Position numbers and translations under genes: made by a program
NCBI GenBank assembly: GCA_036377415.1
Contig: DASUYK010000034.1
Span: 1-32,648 of the forward strand
DNA length: 32,648 nt
Direction of reading: 5' to 3'
Origin: DASUPK01 sp036377415
GTDB taxonomy: Bacteria; Actinomycetota; Thermoleophilia; Solirubrobacterales; 70-9
Notes under the pieces: generated by a model
The model's input: only the letters and a program-made list of their open reading frames with translations
What the model was told of the DNA's origin: nothing
Databases searched by the model: none
In this document: one piece after another, positions 20,147 through 28,155 of the stretch
Layout: every line of letters starts with the position of its first letter
Position numbering within the stretch: the first letter of the stretch is position 1

Positions 20147-20539
20147 ATGTACCGCTTGGTCGAGCACACCTCCGAGGTCGAGATTGAGATCGAGGCCAAG
20201 TCGGCGGCCGGCATTCTCATGGAGGCGGCGACGGCGTTCGGCGAGGTGCTGGTGGACGCCCCCCGGCACGCGGAGTTCGAGTGCGAGGTGAGCGCCTCCG
20301 CCGACGACCTCCCCGCGCTGCTCGCGGAGTGGCTGGGGGAGCTTGCTTACCTGGCGGAGACCGACGGCTTCATTCCCGAGCGCGTGGTCGAGATCGACAT
20401 CGCAGGCACCGCGGTCAAGGCTCTACTCGCCGGGCACCGCTCGCAGCCTCAGAGCCTGGTCAAAGGCGTCACCTACCACCGGCTCGAGATGGCGCCAGCC
20501 GACGGGCTGTGGCGGGCCCGGGTAGTGCTCGACGTATAG
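20147..20539 (+). CDS. archease, RtcB cofactor
   Basis: A 130-residue protein from ATG 20147, the length typical of archease. The N-terminal MYRLVEHTSEVEIEIEA matches the family's EHTAD-type opening, and the C-terminus VKGVTYHRLEM...LWRARVVLDV matches the conserved VTYH...VVLD ending. D129 is the C-terminal metal-site aspartate. The N-terminal aspartate of the family is glutamate here (E10). Archease speeds guanylylation of the RNA ligase RtcB and lets it turn over many times; RtcB is encoded about 1.5 kb away on the opposite strand. A TAATCT -10-like box lies about 20 bases upstream of the start. It is divergent from the baeRF gene, with a 205-base shared promoter region. Confidence 0.88.
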   Translation: MYRLVEHTSEVEIEIEAKSAAGILMEAATAFGEVLVDAPRHAEFECEVSASADDLPALLAEWLGELAYLAETDGFIPERVVEIDIAGTAVKALLAGHRSQPQSLVKGVTYHRLEMAPADGLWRARVVLDV

Positions 20540-20564
20540 GAGGTCGCTCAAGCGCGGTCCTGGA

Positions 20565-20591
20565 GCGCCTCCACCCCGGCCGGGTGGGCGC
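20565..20591 (+). terminator. hairpin after archease
   Basis: CCACCC (20571-20576) pairs with GGGTGG (20582-20587) around CGGCC, and GCGC on both sides extends the stem across a 2-base bulge. It starts 26 bases after the archease stop. No T-run follows, so factor-independent termination is not assured. Confidence 0.45.
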
Positions 20592-20706
20592 AATACGCGC
20601 AGCACAGGGCCGCGGCGCGGCGCCGAGGCATCCGTAGTTTGCAGGGAGGAAGAAGCGGCGGTCGCCACCGATGCGGGGGGCGGCCGTCGGCCCTAGGTTC
20701 GCGGCG

Positions 20707-22077
20707 ATGGCGCAGCGCCTCGCAATGTTCGCCGATCGCCGGGACGCCGGCAGAAGGCTGGCGGAGCCGCTGGAGCGCTTTCGGGAAGTGGATCCCCTCG
20801 TTCTCGCCCTTCCGCGGGGGGGCGTCCCCGTCGGGTACGAGGTCGCCCGGGCGCTCCACGCGCCGCTGGACATCCTGCTCGTGCGCAAGATCGGCGCGCC
20901 CTTCCAGCCCGAGTACGGGATCGGCGCGATTGCGGAGGGAGGAGTCCGCTTCATCCGGACCGAGGACATCGAGATGACCGGTATCGGCGAGGAGGAGATC
21001 GAGTCGATCGTGGCGCGCGAGACGGAGGAGCTCGAGCGTCGCGCCCGGGTCTATCGCGGCGACCGCGAGCCCTTGCCGGTCGAGGGCCGGACGGTGATTC
21101 TGGTCGACGACGGGATCGCGACGGGCGGGACCGCGGTCGCAGCGGCGCATGCGCTTCGCGCCCGCGGCGCGGCTCGTGTGGTTCTGGCGGTCCCCGTTGC
21201 CCCACCGGGATCGGAGGTGCGCCTCGCCGGCGAGTTCGACGAGGTCGTCTGCCTCGAGCAGCCCCATGGCTTCTTCGGCATCGGCCAGTTCTATGTCGAC
21301 TTCGGCCAGCTCGGCGATCAGGATGTGATCGATCTGCTGGCTGCCGCGCACGCTCCGGTGGCGGATGCCGAGGCGGAGCCTGCTCTCGCCGCCGACGACC
21401 CCCCGCGCTCCGAGCGAGCGGTCGAGATCGAGGCCGGGCCAGGCTTGAGACTGCCGGGCGACCTTCGTGTTCCCGAGGAGGCCGCTGGCCTGGTCATCTT
21501 CGCCCACGGCAGCGGCTCCAGCAGGCTCAGCCCTCGAAATCGCCAGGTCGCGGAGGCGCTCAACGACGTGGGTCTCGCCACCCTGCTCTTCGACCTCCTC
21601 ACGGAGGAGGAGGCCCTCGACCGGGCCAAGGTCTTCGACATCGACCTGCTGGCCCGGCGCTTGGTCGGCGCGACGCGCTGGGCGCAGGAGGACGACGATC
21701 TCGGAGAGCTTCCCCTCGGGTACTTCGGTGCCTCCACGGGCGCCTCCGCCGCGCTCTGCGCCGCCGCCGACGTTGGCAGCGGGATCGGCGCGGTGGTCTC
21801 CCGAGGGGGACGCCCCGACCTCGCGGCCCACCGGCTCGACGAGGTCGAGGTACCCACCCTGCTGATGGTCGGCGGCGCCGACTGGCAGGTGCTGGAGTTG
21901 AACGAGCAGGCGGCGAGGCTGCTTCGCTGCGAGCACGAAGTCGCGGTCGTTCCGGGCGCCACCCACCTGTTCGAGGAGCCTGGCGCCTTGGAGCGCGTGG
22001 CGCAGTTGGCGGGCGACTGGTTCCTGCGCCGGCTCACCGGCGACCGAAGCACAGCCCCGGGCGGGATCAGCCCTTGA
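20707..22077 (+). CDS. phosphoribosyltransferase / dienelactone-hydrolase-family fusion protein
   Basis: 456 residues from ATG 20707 (an earlier GTG or ATG is possible). Residues 1-215 are a type I phosphoribosyltransferase domain with PRGGVPVGYEVA (37-48), a lysine-containing LLVRKIGAP loop and the PRPP-binding motif VILVDDGIATGGT (130-142). After an Ala/Pro-rich linker, residues about 240-445 are an alpha/beta hydrolase: nucleophile S343 in GASTG, D392 in GGADWQV, H420 in GATHLFEE. This two-domain fusion is known in many bacteria, but the substrate is not established. Whether it acts on nucleotides, RNA ends or small esters is open. The 3' end overlaps the convergent rtcB by 11 bases. Confidence 0.85.
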   Translation: MAQRLAMFADRRDAGRRLAEPLERFREVDPLVLALPRGGVPVGYEVARALHAPLDILLVRKIGAPFQPEYGIGAIAEGGVRFIRTEDIEMTGIGEEEIESIVARETEELERRARVYRGDREPLPVEGRTVILVDDGIATGGTAVAAAHALRARGAARVVLAVPVAPPGSEVRLAGEFDEVVCLEQPHGFFGIGQFYVDFGQLGDQDVIDLLAAAHAPVADAEAEPALAADDPPRSERAVEIEAGPGLRLPGDLRVPEEAAGLVIFAHGSGSSRLSPRNRQVAEALNDVGLATLLFDLLTEEEALDRAKVFDIDLLARRLVGATRWAQEDDDLGELPLGYFGASTGASAALCAAADVGSGIGAVVSRGGRPDLAAHRLDEVEVPTLLMVGGADWQVLELNEQAARLLRCEHEVAVVPGATHLFEEPGALERVAQLAGDWFLRRLTGDRSTAPGGISP

Positions 22078-23506
22078 CCACGCCGAGCGGGACGAGGCGG
22101 GCGACCGGCGCGGCGAGGCCCGCCCGGTCCACCACGGAGACCACCTTGTCGACGTCCTTGTAGGCGAACGGCGCCTCCTCGGCCAGGCCGCGCTGAGAGG
22201 GGCAGCGAACGACGATTCCCCTCGCCTCGAGCTGGCGGCGAAGCTCGGCGCCGGTGATCTCGTGGCGCGCACCGGTACGACTCATCCGCCGCCCCGCGCC
22301 GTGACAGCAGGATCCGAACGAGAGCTCCATCGATCCGGGGCGCCCGACCAGCACGAAGCTGGCGGTTCCCATGCTCCCGGGGATGAAGACCGGCTGGCCC
22401 ACGTTGCGGTGGGCGGCCGGTATCTCCGCCGAGCCGGCGGGGAACGCCCGGGTCGCTCCCTTGCGGTGTACGCAGAGGGTGCGTCCGCCGTACTGCTCGA
22501 GCTTCGCCACGTTGTGGGCGACGTCATAGACCTGTCGGGTCCCACCGGCCTCTCGCGGTCCGATCGCTGCGGCGACGGCCTCTCTCACGCGGTGCGCCAT
22601 CGTCTGCCGGTTGGCCCAGGCGAAGTTGGCCGCGCAGCTCATCGCGGCCAGGTAGGCCTGCCCCTCCGGCGAGGAGAGCGGCGCGCAGGCCAGCTGGCGG
22701 TCCGGCAGCGAAATGCGGTGGCGGCTGAGCACCGCGTCCATTCGCCTCACGTAGTCGGTGCACACCTGATGTCCCAGCCCCCGCGAACCGGAGTGGATCA
22801 GCACCGTCACCTGGTCGCTGCCCAGCCCGAAGGCATCGGCGGCGGCGCGATCGATGATGCGCTCCACCCGCTGGAGCTCGATGAAGTGGTTCCCGGCGCC
22901 CATCGTGCCGAGCTGCTCGGCGCCGCGGTTGCGGGCGCGCTCGGAGAGCTGGTCCGGGTCCCCTCCGGGAAGCCTGCCGCCCGACTCGGTGTGGTCGAGG
23001 TCATCGGGGGTACCGACGCCGTGGCGTTCGACGACAGCGGCCGCCCCATCGACGAGCACCCGGTCGAGCTCGGCGCCCTGCACGGGAAGGCTGCCGCGCT
23101 CACCCATCCCGGCAGGGACCTGCCGGGAGATCTCGTGCACCAGCGCCGTCCGCCTCTCGCCGAGCTCGGCCTCGCTCAGCGGCAGGGACAGGAGGCGCAC
23201 TCCGCAGTTGATGTCGTAGCCGACGCCCCCCGGCGAGATCACCCCCTCGGGCGGTGCCGTCGCCGCCACCCCGCCGACCGGGAAGCCGTAGCCCTGGTGG
23301 ACATCGGGCATCGCCAGTGCTGCTTCGGTGACGCCGGGCAGGGTGGCGACGTTCTGGAGCTGCTCGAGGGAGCGGTCGCCGCCGATCGCCTCGAGCAGCT
23401 CCCGGTCGGCGAACACCCGGGCGGGCACCCTCATGTCCGGTCGGGCGCGGGCAGGGATCTCCCAGATCGCCTCGGAGATCTGGTGCAGGTCTTCGATCCG
23501 AACCAT
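22067..23506 (-). CDS. rtcB: RtcB, tRNA-splicing/RNA-repair ligase (GTP-dependent)
   Basis: A 479-residue enzyme that joins RNA 2',3'-cyclic phosphate (or 3'-phosphate) ends to 5'-OH ends using GTP and manganese. The key motifs are intact: MPDVHQGYGFPVGG (67-79), metal site D98 and C101 in GYDINCG, GAGNHFIE (203-210), HSGSRGLGHQ (238-247) and guanylylated histidine H402 in SCCHGAGRRMSR. Length is normal. ATG 23506 overlaps the stop of the CapA-like gene by one base (TGATG), so translation is coupled, although that frame could extend further upstream inside it. Archease, its activator, is on the other strand at 20147. Bacterial RtcB is usually tied to RNA damage or ribosome stress. Confidence 0.95.
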   Translation of the reverse strand: MVRIEDLHQISEAIWEIPARARPDMRVPARVFADRELLEAIGGDRSLEQLQNVATLPGVTEAALAMPDVHQGYGFPVGGVAATAPPEGVISPGGVGYDINCGVRLLSLPLSEAELGERRTALVHEISRQVPAGMGERGSLPVQGAELDRVLVDGAAAVVERHGVGTPDDLDHTESGGRLPGGDPDQLSERARNRGAEQLGTMGAGNHFIELQRVERIIDRAAADAFGLGSDQVTVLIHSGSRGLGHQVCTDYVRRMDAVLSRHRISLPDRQLACAPLSSPEGQAYLAAMSCAANFAWANRQTMAHRVREAVAAAIGPREAGGTRQVYDVAHNVAKLEQYGGRTLCVHRKGATRAFPAGSAEIPAAHRNVGQPVFIPGSMGTASFVLVGRPGSMELSFGSCCHGAGRRMSRTGARHEITGAELRRQLEARGIVVRCPSQRGLAEEAPFAYKDVDKVVSVVDRAGLAAPVARLVPLGVVKG

Positions 23507-24483
23507 CAGCGAGGCCTGACGCGGAAACGCTCCTCGGCCAGGCGCTCGACCCCGGTGCCGAGCTCCGCGCAGGCGGCCTCGAGCCTCGTCGCGATCCACT
23601 CGGCGTCCGCGCCCTTCGCGAGGCCGGTGAAGCAGAAGTCGAGCTTCAGGCCGACCAGCTCGAGCTCCTCCTCTCCCGCACCGGGTTGCCAGATCGCCAG
23701 CACCCCGAGATCGTTGCGCAGCAGCGGGTCCACGCGGTAATCATCGATGGTGTCCCCCAGGTCCGAGAGCACCGGCCCTCCCTCGCTCCACTCCAGCCCG
23801 TGGAATACATGAGCCGAATGGCCGGCGACAAGATCGGCGCCGGCGGCCTGGAGGTGAGCGGCGACCCGCCGCTGCCAGCGGGCGGGCGAGGGACTCATAT
23901 TCGGGCCCCAGTGCGGGAAGGCGATCGTCAGGTCGCACCGCTCTCGCAGTCGCGCCATCTCATCAAAGAGCCACTCCGGCATCCCGCGCTTCATCTCCGC
24001 ATGAGCGATCCCGTATGAGCGGTCTCGAGCCGCGTACTCCCGGGGATGGTCGGAGACGCAGAGGAGCCCGACTCGCGTTCCGTCCAGCTCGACTACGGCC
24101 GGACGACGCGCCTCGTCCGTGCCGCGACCCGCCCCCGCAGCGACGACGCCGGCCCTGCCCAGCAGCTCGAGGGTATCTGCGAGCGCCTCCTCCTCATAGT
24201 CGAGCGCATGATTGTTGGCCAGGGAGACCGCACGTACGCCGATCTCCTGAAGCGCCTCGACGGCCGAGGGCGGCGCGCGGAAGAAGAAGGGCTTCCCGTG
24301 GATGCGACGGGTGCGCTCCCCCCGGTCGGAGATGCAGCATTCGAGGTTGCAGACGACGAGATCCAGTGAGGCGCAGAGCGAGCGCACCTCGTCGCTCCAA
24401 AGGTGCTCGGCCGGAACCTCCCGCAGCCGATCACCGACCGAGCGGCCCAGCATCACGTCGCCCAGCAGCCCGATTGCAGGCAT
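23506..24483 (-). CDS. CapA-family metallophosphatase-like protein
   Basis: 325 residues from ATG 24483. The motifs are those of the CapA/PgsA calcineurin-like fold: GDVMLGR (metal), NLECCISDRG, SLANNHALDYEEEALADTLELL, FPHWGPNMSPSP and GHSAHVFHGLE. CapA proteins are known from poly-gamma-glutamate capsule loci, but many lone homologues, as here, have unknown substrates. No signal peptide or membrane anchor is seen, so it would be cytosolic. The gene is 17 bases after the GH25 gene and its TGA overlaps the rtcB start codon, making one operon. A phosphatase acting on RNA ends or on signalling phosphates would fit the neighbour, but this is conjecture. Confidence 0.85.
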   Translation of the reverse strand: MPAIGLLGDVMLGRSVGDRLREVPAEHLWSDEVRSLCASLDLVVCNLECCISDRGERTRRIHGKPFFFRAPPSAVEALQEIGVRAVSLANNHALDYEEEALADTLELLGRAGVVAAGAGRGTDEARRPAVVELDGTRVGLLCVSDHPREYAARDRSYGIAHAEMKRGMPEWLFDEMARLRERCDLTIAFPHWGPNMSPSPARWQRRVAAHLQAAGADLVAGHSAHVFHGLEWSEGGPVLSDLGDTIDDYRVDPLLRNDLGVLAIWQPGAGEEELELVGLKLDFCFTGLAKGADAEWIATRLEAACAELGTGVERLAEERFRVRPR

Positions 24484-24500
24484 CAGCCGGCCTCGCCGCC

Positions 24501-25292
24501 TCAGCGGACCGTGATCTTGCCGAGTCCCCTGCCGAGCCGGTTCATGTCCACCCTGCCGGCGATTCCCGGGACGCTCCCGGAGCTCGTGTACTGCCACACC
24601 CAGTAGCCGCGCCCCGCCCAGTTGTTCGCGGGCACCGTGGGCTTCGACACTCCCCACTCGGCGACCCAGAGGGGGTACTTCGCCCTCGCGAACTCGGTCG
24701 TGTTACCGGTCGCCGACCAGCTCGAGGCGTTCGTGTAGATCATCGGCTTCCGTCCAAGACGCTTGCGAACCCGCTTCACCCAGACGCGAATCCAGGTGCG
24801 CAGGGTCGCCGCGGTCATCCCGGAGAAGGGGGTCTCGACGTCGATCACCGGGATCAGCTCGCCGGCCTGGAGCGAGGCGACCTGAGCGATGAAGAGATCG
24901 GCCTCGGCCAGGGCGTCCGCCCTCGCCTGCGCGGCGGTTCCGCCGGCGGCGAACCCCCGGTGGTAGGCGCCCACCCTGATCCCGACCGCCTTCGCGGAGA
25001 CGCGGTTCGTCGCGAAGTACGGGTCGGGGCCACATTGCTCGGGCTTCACCGAGCAGTCGAGGCCGCTGCCGCGGCTTGCCTGGACGAACGCGAACCTGAT
25101 TCCCGCCCCGGCGACGCTCGGCCAGTCGATCGCTCCCTGGAAGCGAGAGACGTCGATACCAATCGCCTTGCGGCCGGCGCCCGCCTGCGCAGGCGTGAGG
25201 CAAAGCAGCGCCGCGCACAGAGCCGCGACCGCGATCAGCCTCGCTGCGGGTACCCGCACGCTCATCGCCTCTGCCGTTCGACACCCCGTCAT
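24501..25292 (-). CDS. secreted GH25 (Chalaropsis-type) lysozyme
   Basis: About 263 residues. The ATG at 25292 is chosen for its GAAAGG site; ATG 25265 (MSVRVPAARL) is a close alternative. A signal peptide with hydrophobic core LIAVAALCAALLCLTP and cleavage near AQAGA precedes a GH25 domain: GIDVSRFQGAIDWPSV, GAYHRGF, LIPVIDVETPF with the catalytic Asp and Glu, PMIYTNASSW, LWVAEWG and YWVWQYTSSGSVPGI. GH25 enzymes cut the MurNAc-GlcNAc bond of peptidoglycan outside the membrane. It is the first gene of the minus-strand run with the CapA-like gene and rtcB, an unexpected partner set. It may serve wall turnover or competitor lysis. Confidence 0.87.
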   Translation of the reverse strand: MTGCRTAEAMSVRVPAARLIAVAALCAALLCLTPAQAGAGRKAIGIDVSRFQGAIDWPSVAGAGIRFAFVQASRGSGLDCSVKPEQCGPDPYFATNRVSAKAVGIRVGAYHRGFAAGGTAAQARADALAEADLFIAQVASLQAGELIPVIDVETPFSGMTAATLRTWIRVWVKRVRKRLGRKPMIYTNASSWSATGNTTEFARAKYPLWVAEWGVSKPTVPANNWAGRGYWVWQYTSSGSVPGIAGRVDMNRLGRGLGKITVR

Positions 25293-25415
25293 CGTCACCT
25301 TTCAACCAACCCACCCGGGGCTCGATCGGAGCGTCGGGCATCCGGTGATCCGATTCGGCTGGATCCGACGAAACACTTCGCATCAATTCTGATCGGAGCG
25401 GGTAGAGAGAGTCCG

Positions 25416-26408
25416 ATGTATTCCGGTGGGGAAAGGTCCGCCCCTGCGGGGGAGTTCATTCATCAAGCGCTGATCTACGGCTCCGACGAGGAGTTCATGG
25501 ATGTCGCGCTGCCCTTCGTGGAGGCGGGACTCGCCGGCGGTGAGCCGACGCTGGTCGCGGTCCAGGACCGGAACGTCGAGAATCTCCGTGACGCGCGCGG
25601 CGAGACCGGCGGGGCGATATTGCTCTCGGTGGAGCAGTGGTACGAGACCTCGGCCCGCACCCGTGACAAGTTCGGACGGTGGGCCAGCGAGCGGGTCGGA
25701 GCCGGAAGGGTCAGGCTGATCGGCGAGCCATCTTGGCCGGTCGGAAACGAGGCGCAGGTGCGCGACTGGGCGCGGCACGAGTCGGTGAGCAACGTCGCCT
25801 TCGACGGCCTGCCGGTCACCTTCATCTGTCCCTACGACTCGAGGGTCCTGCCGGACGAGATCGTCAGGCACGCGCACGACACGCACCCCGAGATCGTCTC
25901 CGGGTCGGGGACGACCCCGAGCGAGTCCTACGAGGACCCGCAGGACTTCTGTCGCCGCCTTGACTTCGCCGTTCGGCCCCTCGCCGGCGTCGCCGCCGCC
26001 GAGCTCACCTTCGAGGTCGGCGATCTGCCGGTGCTCCGAAGGGCCGTCGAGTCGGCCGCGGCCAGCGCCGGCCTCTCGCCGGCGCGTGTCGACGAGATAG
26101 TTCTCGCCGTGAACGAGATCGCGACCAACGCTCTGATCCACGCTCAGCCACCGGCGACGCTCCGGATCGGGGAGGAGGAGGGCGCGATCGTCTTCGAGGT
26201 GACCGACCCGGGCGAGGGGATACGGGACGTCCTCGCCGGGCAGCTCACACCGTCCGCTCAGGGTCTCGGAGGTCGCGGTCTCTGGCTCACCCGGCTGCTC
26301 TCCGACGCCATGGAGATCCGAAACGTCGACGGGTGCACGGTCGCCGTCCACGTTTCCACCCCGGGGCAGGCCCGGATGCCGCTCGCGCCCGTCAACGGAC
26401 GCGGCTAG
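25416..26408 (+). CDS. MEDS-domain / HATPase (anti-sigma-type) regulator
   Basis: 330 residues from ATG 25416; upstream frame is an artefact of the opposite-strand genes. Residues about 12-165 form a MEDS/DcmR sensory domain (FIHQALIYGSDEEFMDVALPFVEAGLAGGEPTLVAV, then WARHESVSNVAFDGLPVTFICPYD). About 200-320 is a HATPase_c domain with N box VLAVNEIATNALIHAQ, VTDPGEGI and GRGLWLTRLLSD. No phospho-acceptor histidine segment is seen between them, so it looks like an RsbW-type serine kinase or anti-sigma element with a sensor rather than a classical histidine kinase. Its TAG overlaps the stop of the convergent secreted-protein gene at the palindrome CTAG. No sigma factor or anti-anti-sigma partner is adjacent. 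Confidence 0.82.
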   Translation: MYSGGERSAPAGEFIHQALIYGSDEEFMDVALPFVEAGLAGGEPTLVAVQDRNVENLRDARGETGGAILLSVEQWYETSARTRDKFGRWASERVGAGRVRLIGEPSWPVGNEAQVRDWARHESVSNVAFDGLPVTFICPYDSRVLPDEIVRHAHDTHPEIVSGSGTTPSESYEDPQDFCRRLDFAVRPLAGVAAAELTFEVGDLPVLRRAVESAAASAGLSPARVDEIVLAVNEIATNALIHAQPPATLRIGEEEGAIVFEVTDPGEGIRDVLAGQLTPSAQGLGGRGLWLTRLLSDAMEIRNVDGCTVAVHVSTPGQARMPLAPVNGRG

Positions 26409-26815
26409 AAGATCGCGTACGCCTTCGGCGTCAGCGTGAACCCGTTGCCGTCGGCGTTGGTGCAGCGAAGGACAGCTGTCAGCCTGCAGCTCACCCCGGC
26501 ACGCTCCCAGCGCTGACGCTTGCGCAGCTTGATGTCCCGGCCCTCGCGCCAGGGATTGTCGCCGCGCTCGCCGAGGCTCGGATCGCCCGCCGCGTGAAGC
26601 TCGATGTATCCGTCGAGCTCGGTGGAGGGGAGCGGCGGCGCGAAGCAGCTGATCCCGCCGAGGGCTCGGAGCTGCGCCCCGCAGCCGACCCGCTGCTTGA
26701 AGACGTGGAAGGTCGCGCTGTGGAAGACCTTCCCCTCCGCGCCGGCCGGTGTCGCGGTCGCAATCAGAAGCGCGACCAGCGCCGCGGCGATCGCCTTGGA
26801 TCGCGAGCGGACCAT
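26405..26815 (-). CDS. small secreted protein of unknown function (possible DUF6636-like)
   Basis: 136 residues from ATG 26815, 10 bases after the CoA-transferase stop. The N-terminal signal peptide has hydrophobic core AIAAALVALLIATA and likely cleavage at PAGAEG. The mature part has four cysteines (VGCGAQ, ISCFAPP, VSCRLT, LRCTNADG), consistent with two disulfides. It ends in GNGFTLTPKAYAIF. The pattern recalls small secreted actinobacterial proteins of the DUF6636 type, but this is a resemblance only. It is probably co-transcribed with the CoA-transferase and sulfatase. Confidence 0.65.
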   Translation of the reverse strand: MVRSRSKAIAAALVALLIATATPAGAEGKVFHSATFHVFKQRVGCGAQLRALGGISCFAPPLPSTELDGYIELHAAGDPSLGERGDNPWREGRDIKLRKRQRWERAGVSCRLTAVLRCTNADGNGFTLTPKAYAIF

Positions 26816-26825
26816 CGCCCGCAGT

Positions 26826-28145
26826 CTAGGGTCGCTCGAACGGGGCGTGCCCATGCGACGCCCTCTCCGCCGCGGCGAGCAGCTCGTCGCGGTAGTCGGG
26901 GTGGGCGACCGCGGCGAGCGCCTCACCGCGCTGGTGGACCGTCTTCCCCTGCAGCTCCGCGGCACCGTACTCGGTGACGATCACGTCGACCTGGTGGCGC
27001 GGGGTGGTGATCACCGCCCCGGCGTCGAACCAGGGGACGATCCTGGAGTGCGTCTCGCCGTCGTGCGTGTAGGTCGACGACAGGCAGAGCAGCGCCCGCG
27101 CCTCCAGGGAGAGCGCCGGCCCGGCGACGAAGTCCTCATGCCCCCCAATTCCCGAGAACTGGTTGCCGTTGATCGTGTCCGCGACCACCTGGCCCTGGAT
27201 GTCCACCGAAAGCGCCCCGTTGATCGTCACCATGTCCCGGTTCCGGCTGATCACGTCGGGCGAGTTGACGATGTCCACGGGCAGGAAGGCCACGTCCGCA
27301 TTCCCGTCGAGCCACCCGTAGAGCTCCTCGGTCCCGCCCGCGAAGGTGGCGACCGAGACCCCGTCGAACTGGCCCTTTCGGTTGGAGATCTTCCCCGCCT
27401 CGTGCAGCTGCATCAGCCCGGTCGTGAACATCTCACTGTGCACGCCGTAGTCGCCGCCGTCGCCCTCGGCGAGCAGTGACGCGATCGTCGAGGGAATTGC
27501 GCCGATCCCGGTCTGGATCGTGGCGCCGTCGTGGATGTAGCGCCTCGCGTGCCCGGCGATCGCCCGCTCGGCGTCTCCGGGAGGGGGCTCCTCGAGGGGC
27601 AGCGGGACTTTGTCGGTCTCGGCCAGGACGTCGATCTGGTCGAGATGCAGGGCGTGGCGGTAATCGGGCTCGATCCCGCGGGTGCGGGGGAAGCGGTCCG
27701 AGGTCTCGACGATCAGGAGGCGGTCCGGATCCTCTCCGGCTCGCACCAGCTCCCTGTACGTGCTGGCGGCGCACAGCGACAGGCTGCACCAGCCGTCACC
27801 GTCCGGCGGGGCCGCGACGGTCCCCACCACCCGGGGATGCTGCTCTTCGAGGATCGGCTCGAAGCGGCGGAAGTCGGCCGGAGCGAAGCTGATGTTGGCC
27901 CCGGAGTCCCGCAGCATCCGCTCTATCGGTCCGAAGAAGCCGGACAGGTAGTGGACGTTCGGGTGGTTGAACACGGGGCTGAAGACGAACAGCAGTCCCG
28001 AGCCGATCCGAAGCTCCTCCCAGTCCTCGCGCTTCCCGAGCGCCTCGATCAGGCCGGGAGGCTGCCCTGGGCCCAGCGGCATCGCGAAGGTGTCCCTGGG
28101 CTCGAACAGGGCGGCCGCCTCCTCCGCGCTCATCCTCTGGGCCAT
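26826..28145 (-). CDS. acetyl-CoA hydrolase/transferase family protein (4-hydroxybutyrate CoA-transferase-like)
   Basis: 439 residues from ATG 28145. The two-lobed type I CoA-transferase fold is visible: the N-terminal lobe with LPLGPGQPPGLIEAL-type nucleotide loop, and the C-terminal lobe with IHDGATIQTGIGAIPS, catalytic E238 in GVHSEMFTTG and the SGIGGHEDFVAGP loop. It moves CoA between an acyl-CoA and an acetate- or butyrate-like acceptor, or hydrolyses acyl-CoA. Substrate cannot be told from sequence. The ATG is 10 bases after the sulfatase stop, and a small secreted-protein gene follows 10 bases later. The link to a sulfatase is not obvious. Confidence 0.88.
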   Translation of the reverse strand: MAQRMSAEEAAALFEPRDTFAMPLGPGQPPGLIEALGKREDWEELRIGSGLLFVFSPVFNHPNVHYLSGFFGPIERMLRDSGANISFAPADFRRFEPILEEQHPRVVGTVAAPPDGDGWCSLSLCAASTYRELVRAGEDPDRLLIVETSDRFPRTRGIEPDYRHALHLDQIDVLAETDKVPLPLEEPPPGDAERAIAGHARRYIHDGATIQTGIGAIPSTIASLLAEGDGGDYGVHSEMFTTGLMQLHEAGKISNRKGQFDGVSVATFAGGTEELYGWLDGNADVAFLPVDIVNSPDVISRNRDMVTINGALSVDIQGQVVADTINGNQFSGIGGHEDFVAGPALSLEARALLCLSSTYTHDGETHSRIVPWFDAGAVITTPRHQVDVIVTEYGAAELQGKTVHQRGEALAAVAHPDYRDELLAAAERASHGHAPFERP

Positions 28146-28155
28146 GACCCGGACC

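Noticed and set aside
22262..23740. 492-codon plus-strand frame opposite rtcB
   Set aside because: No domain; rtcB active-site motifs are on the minus strand.
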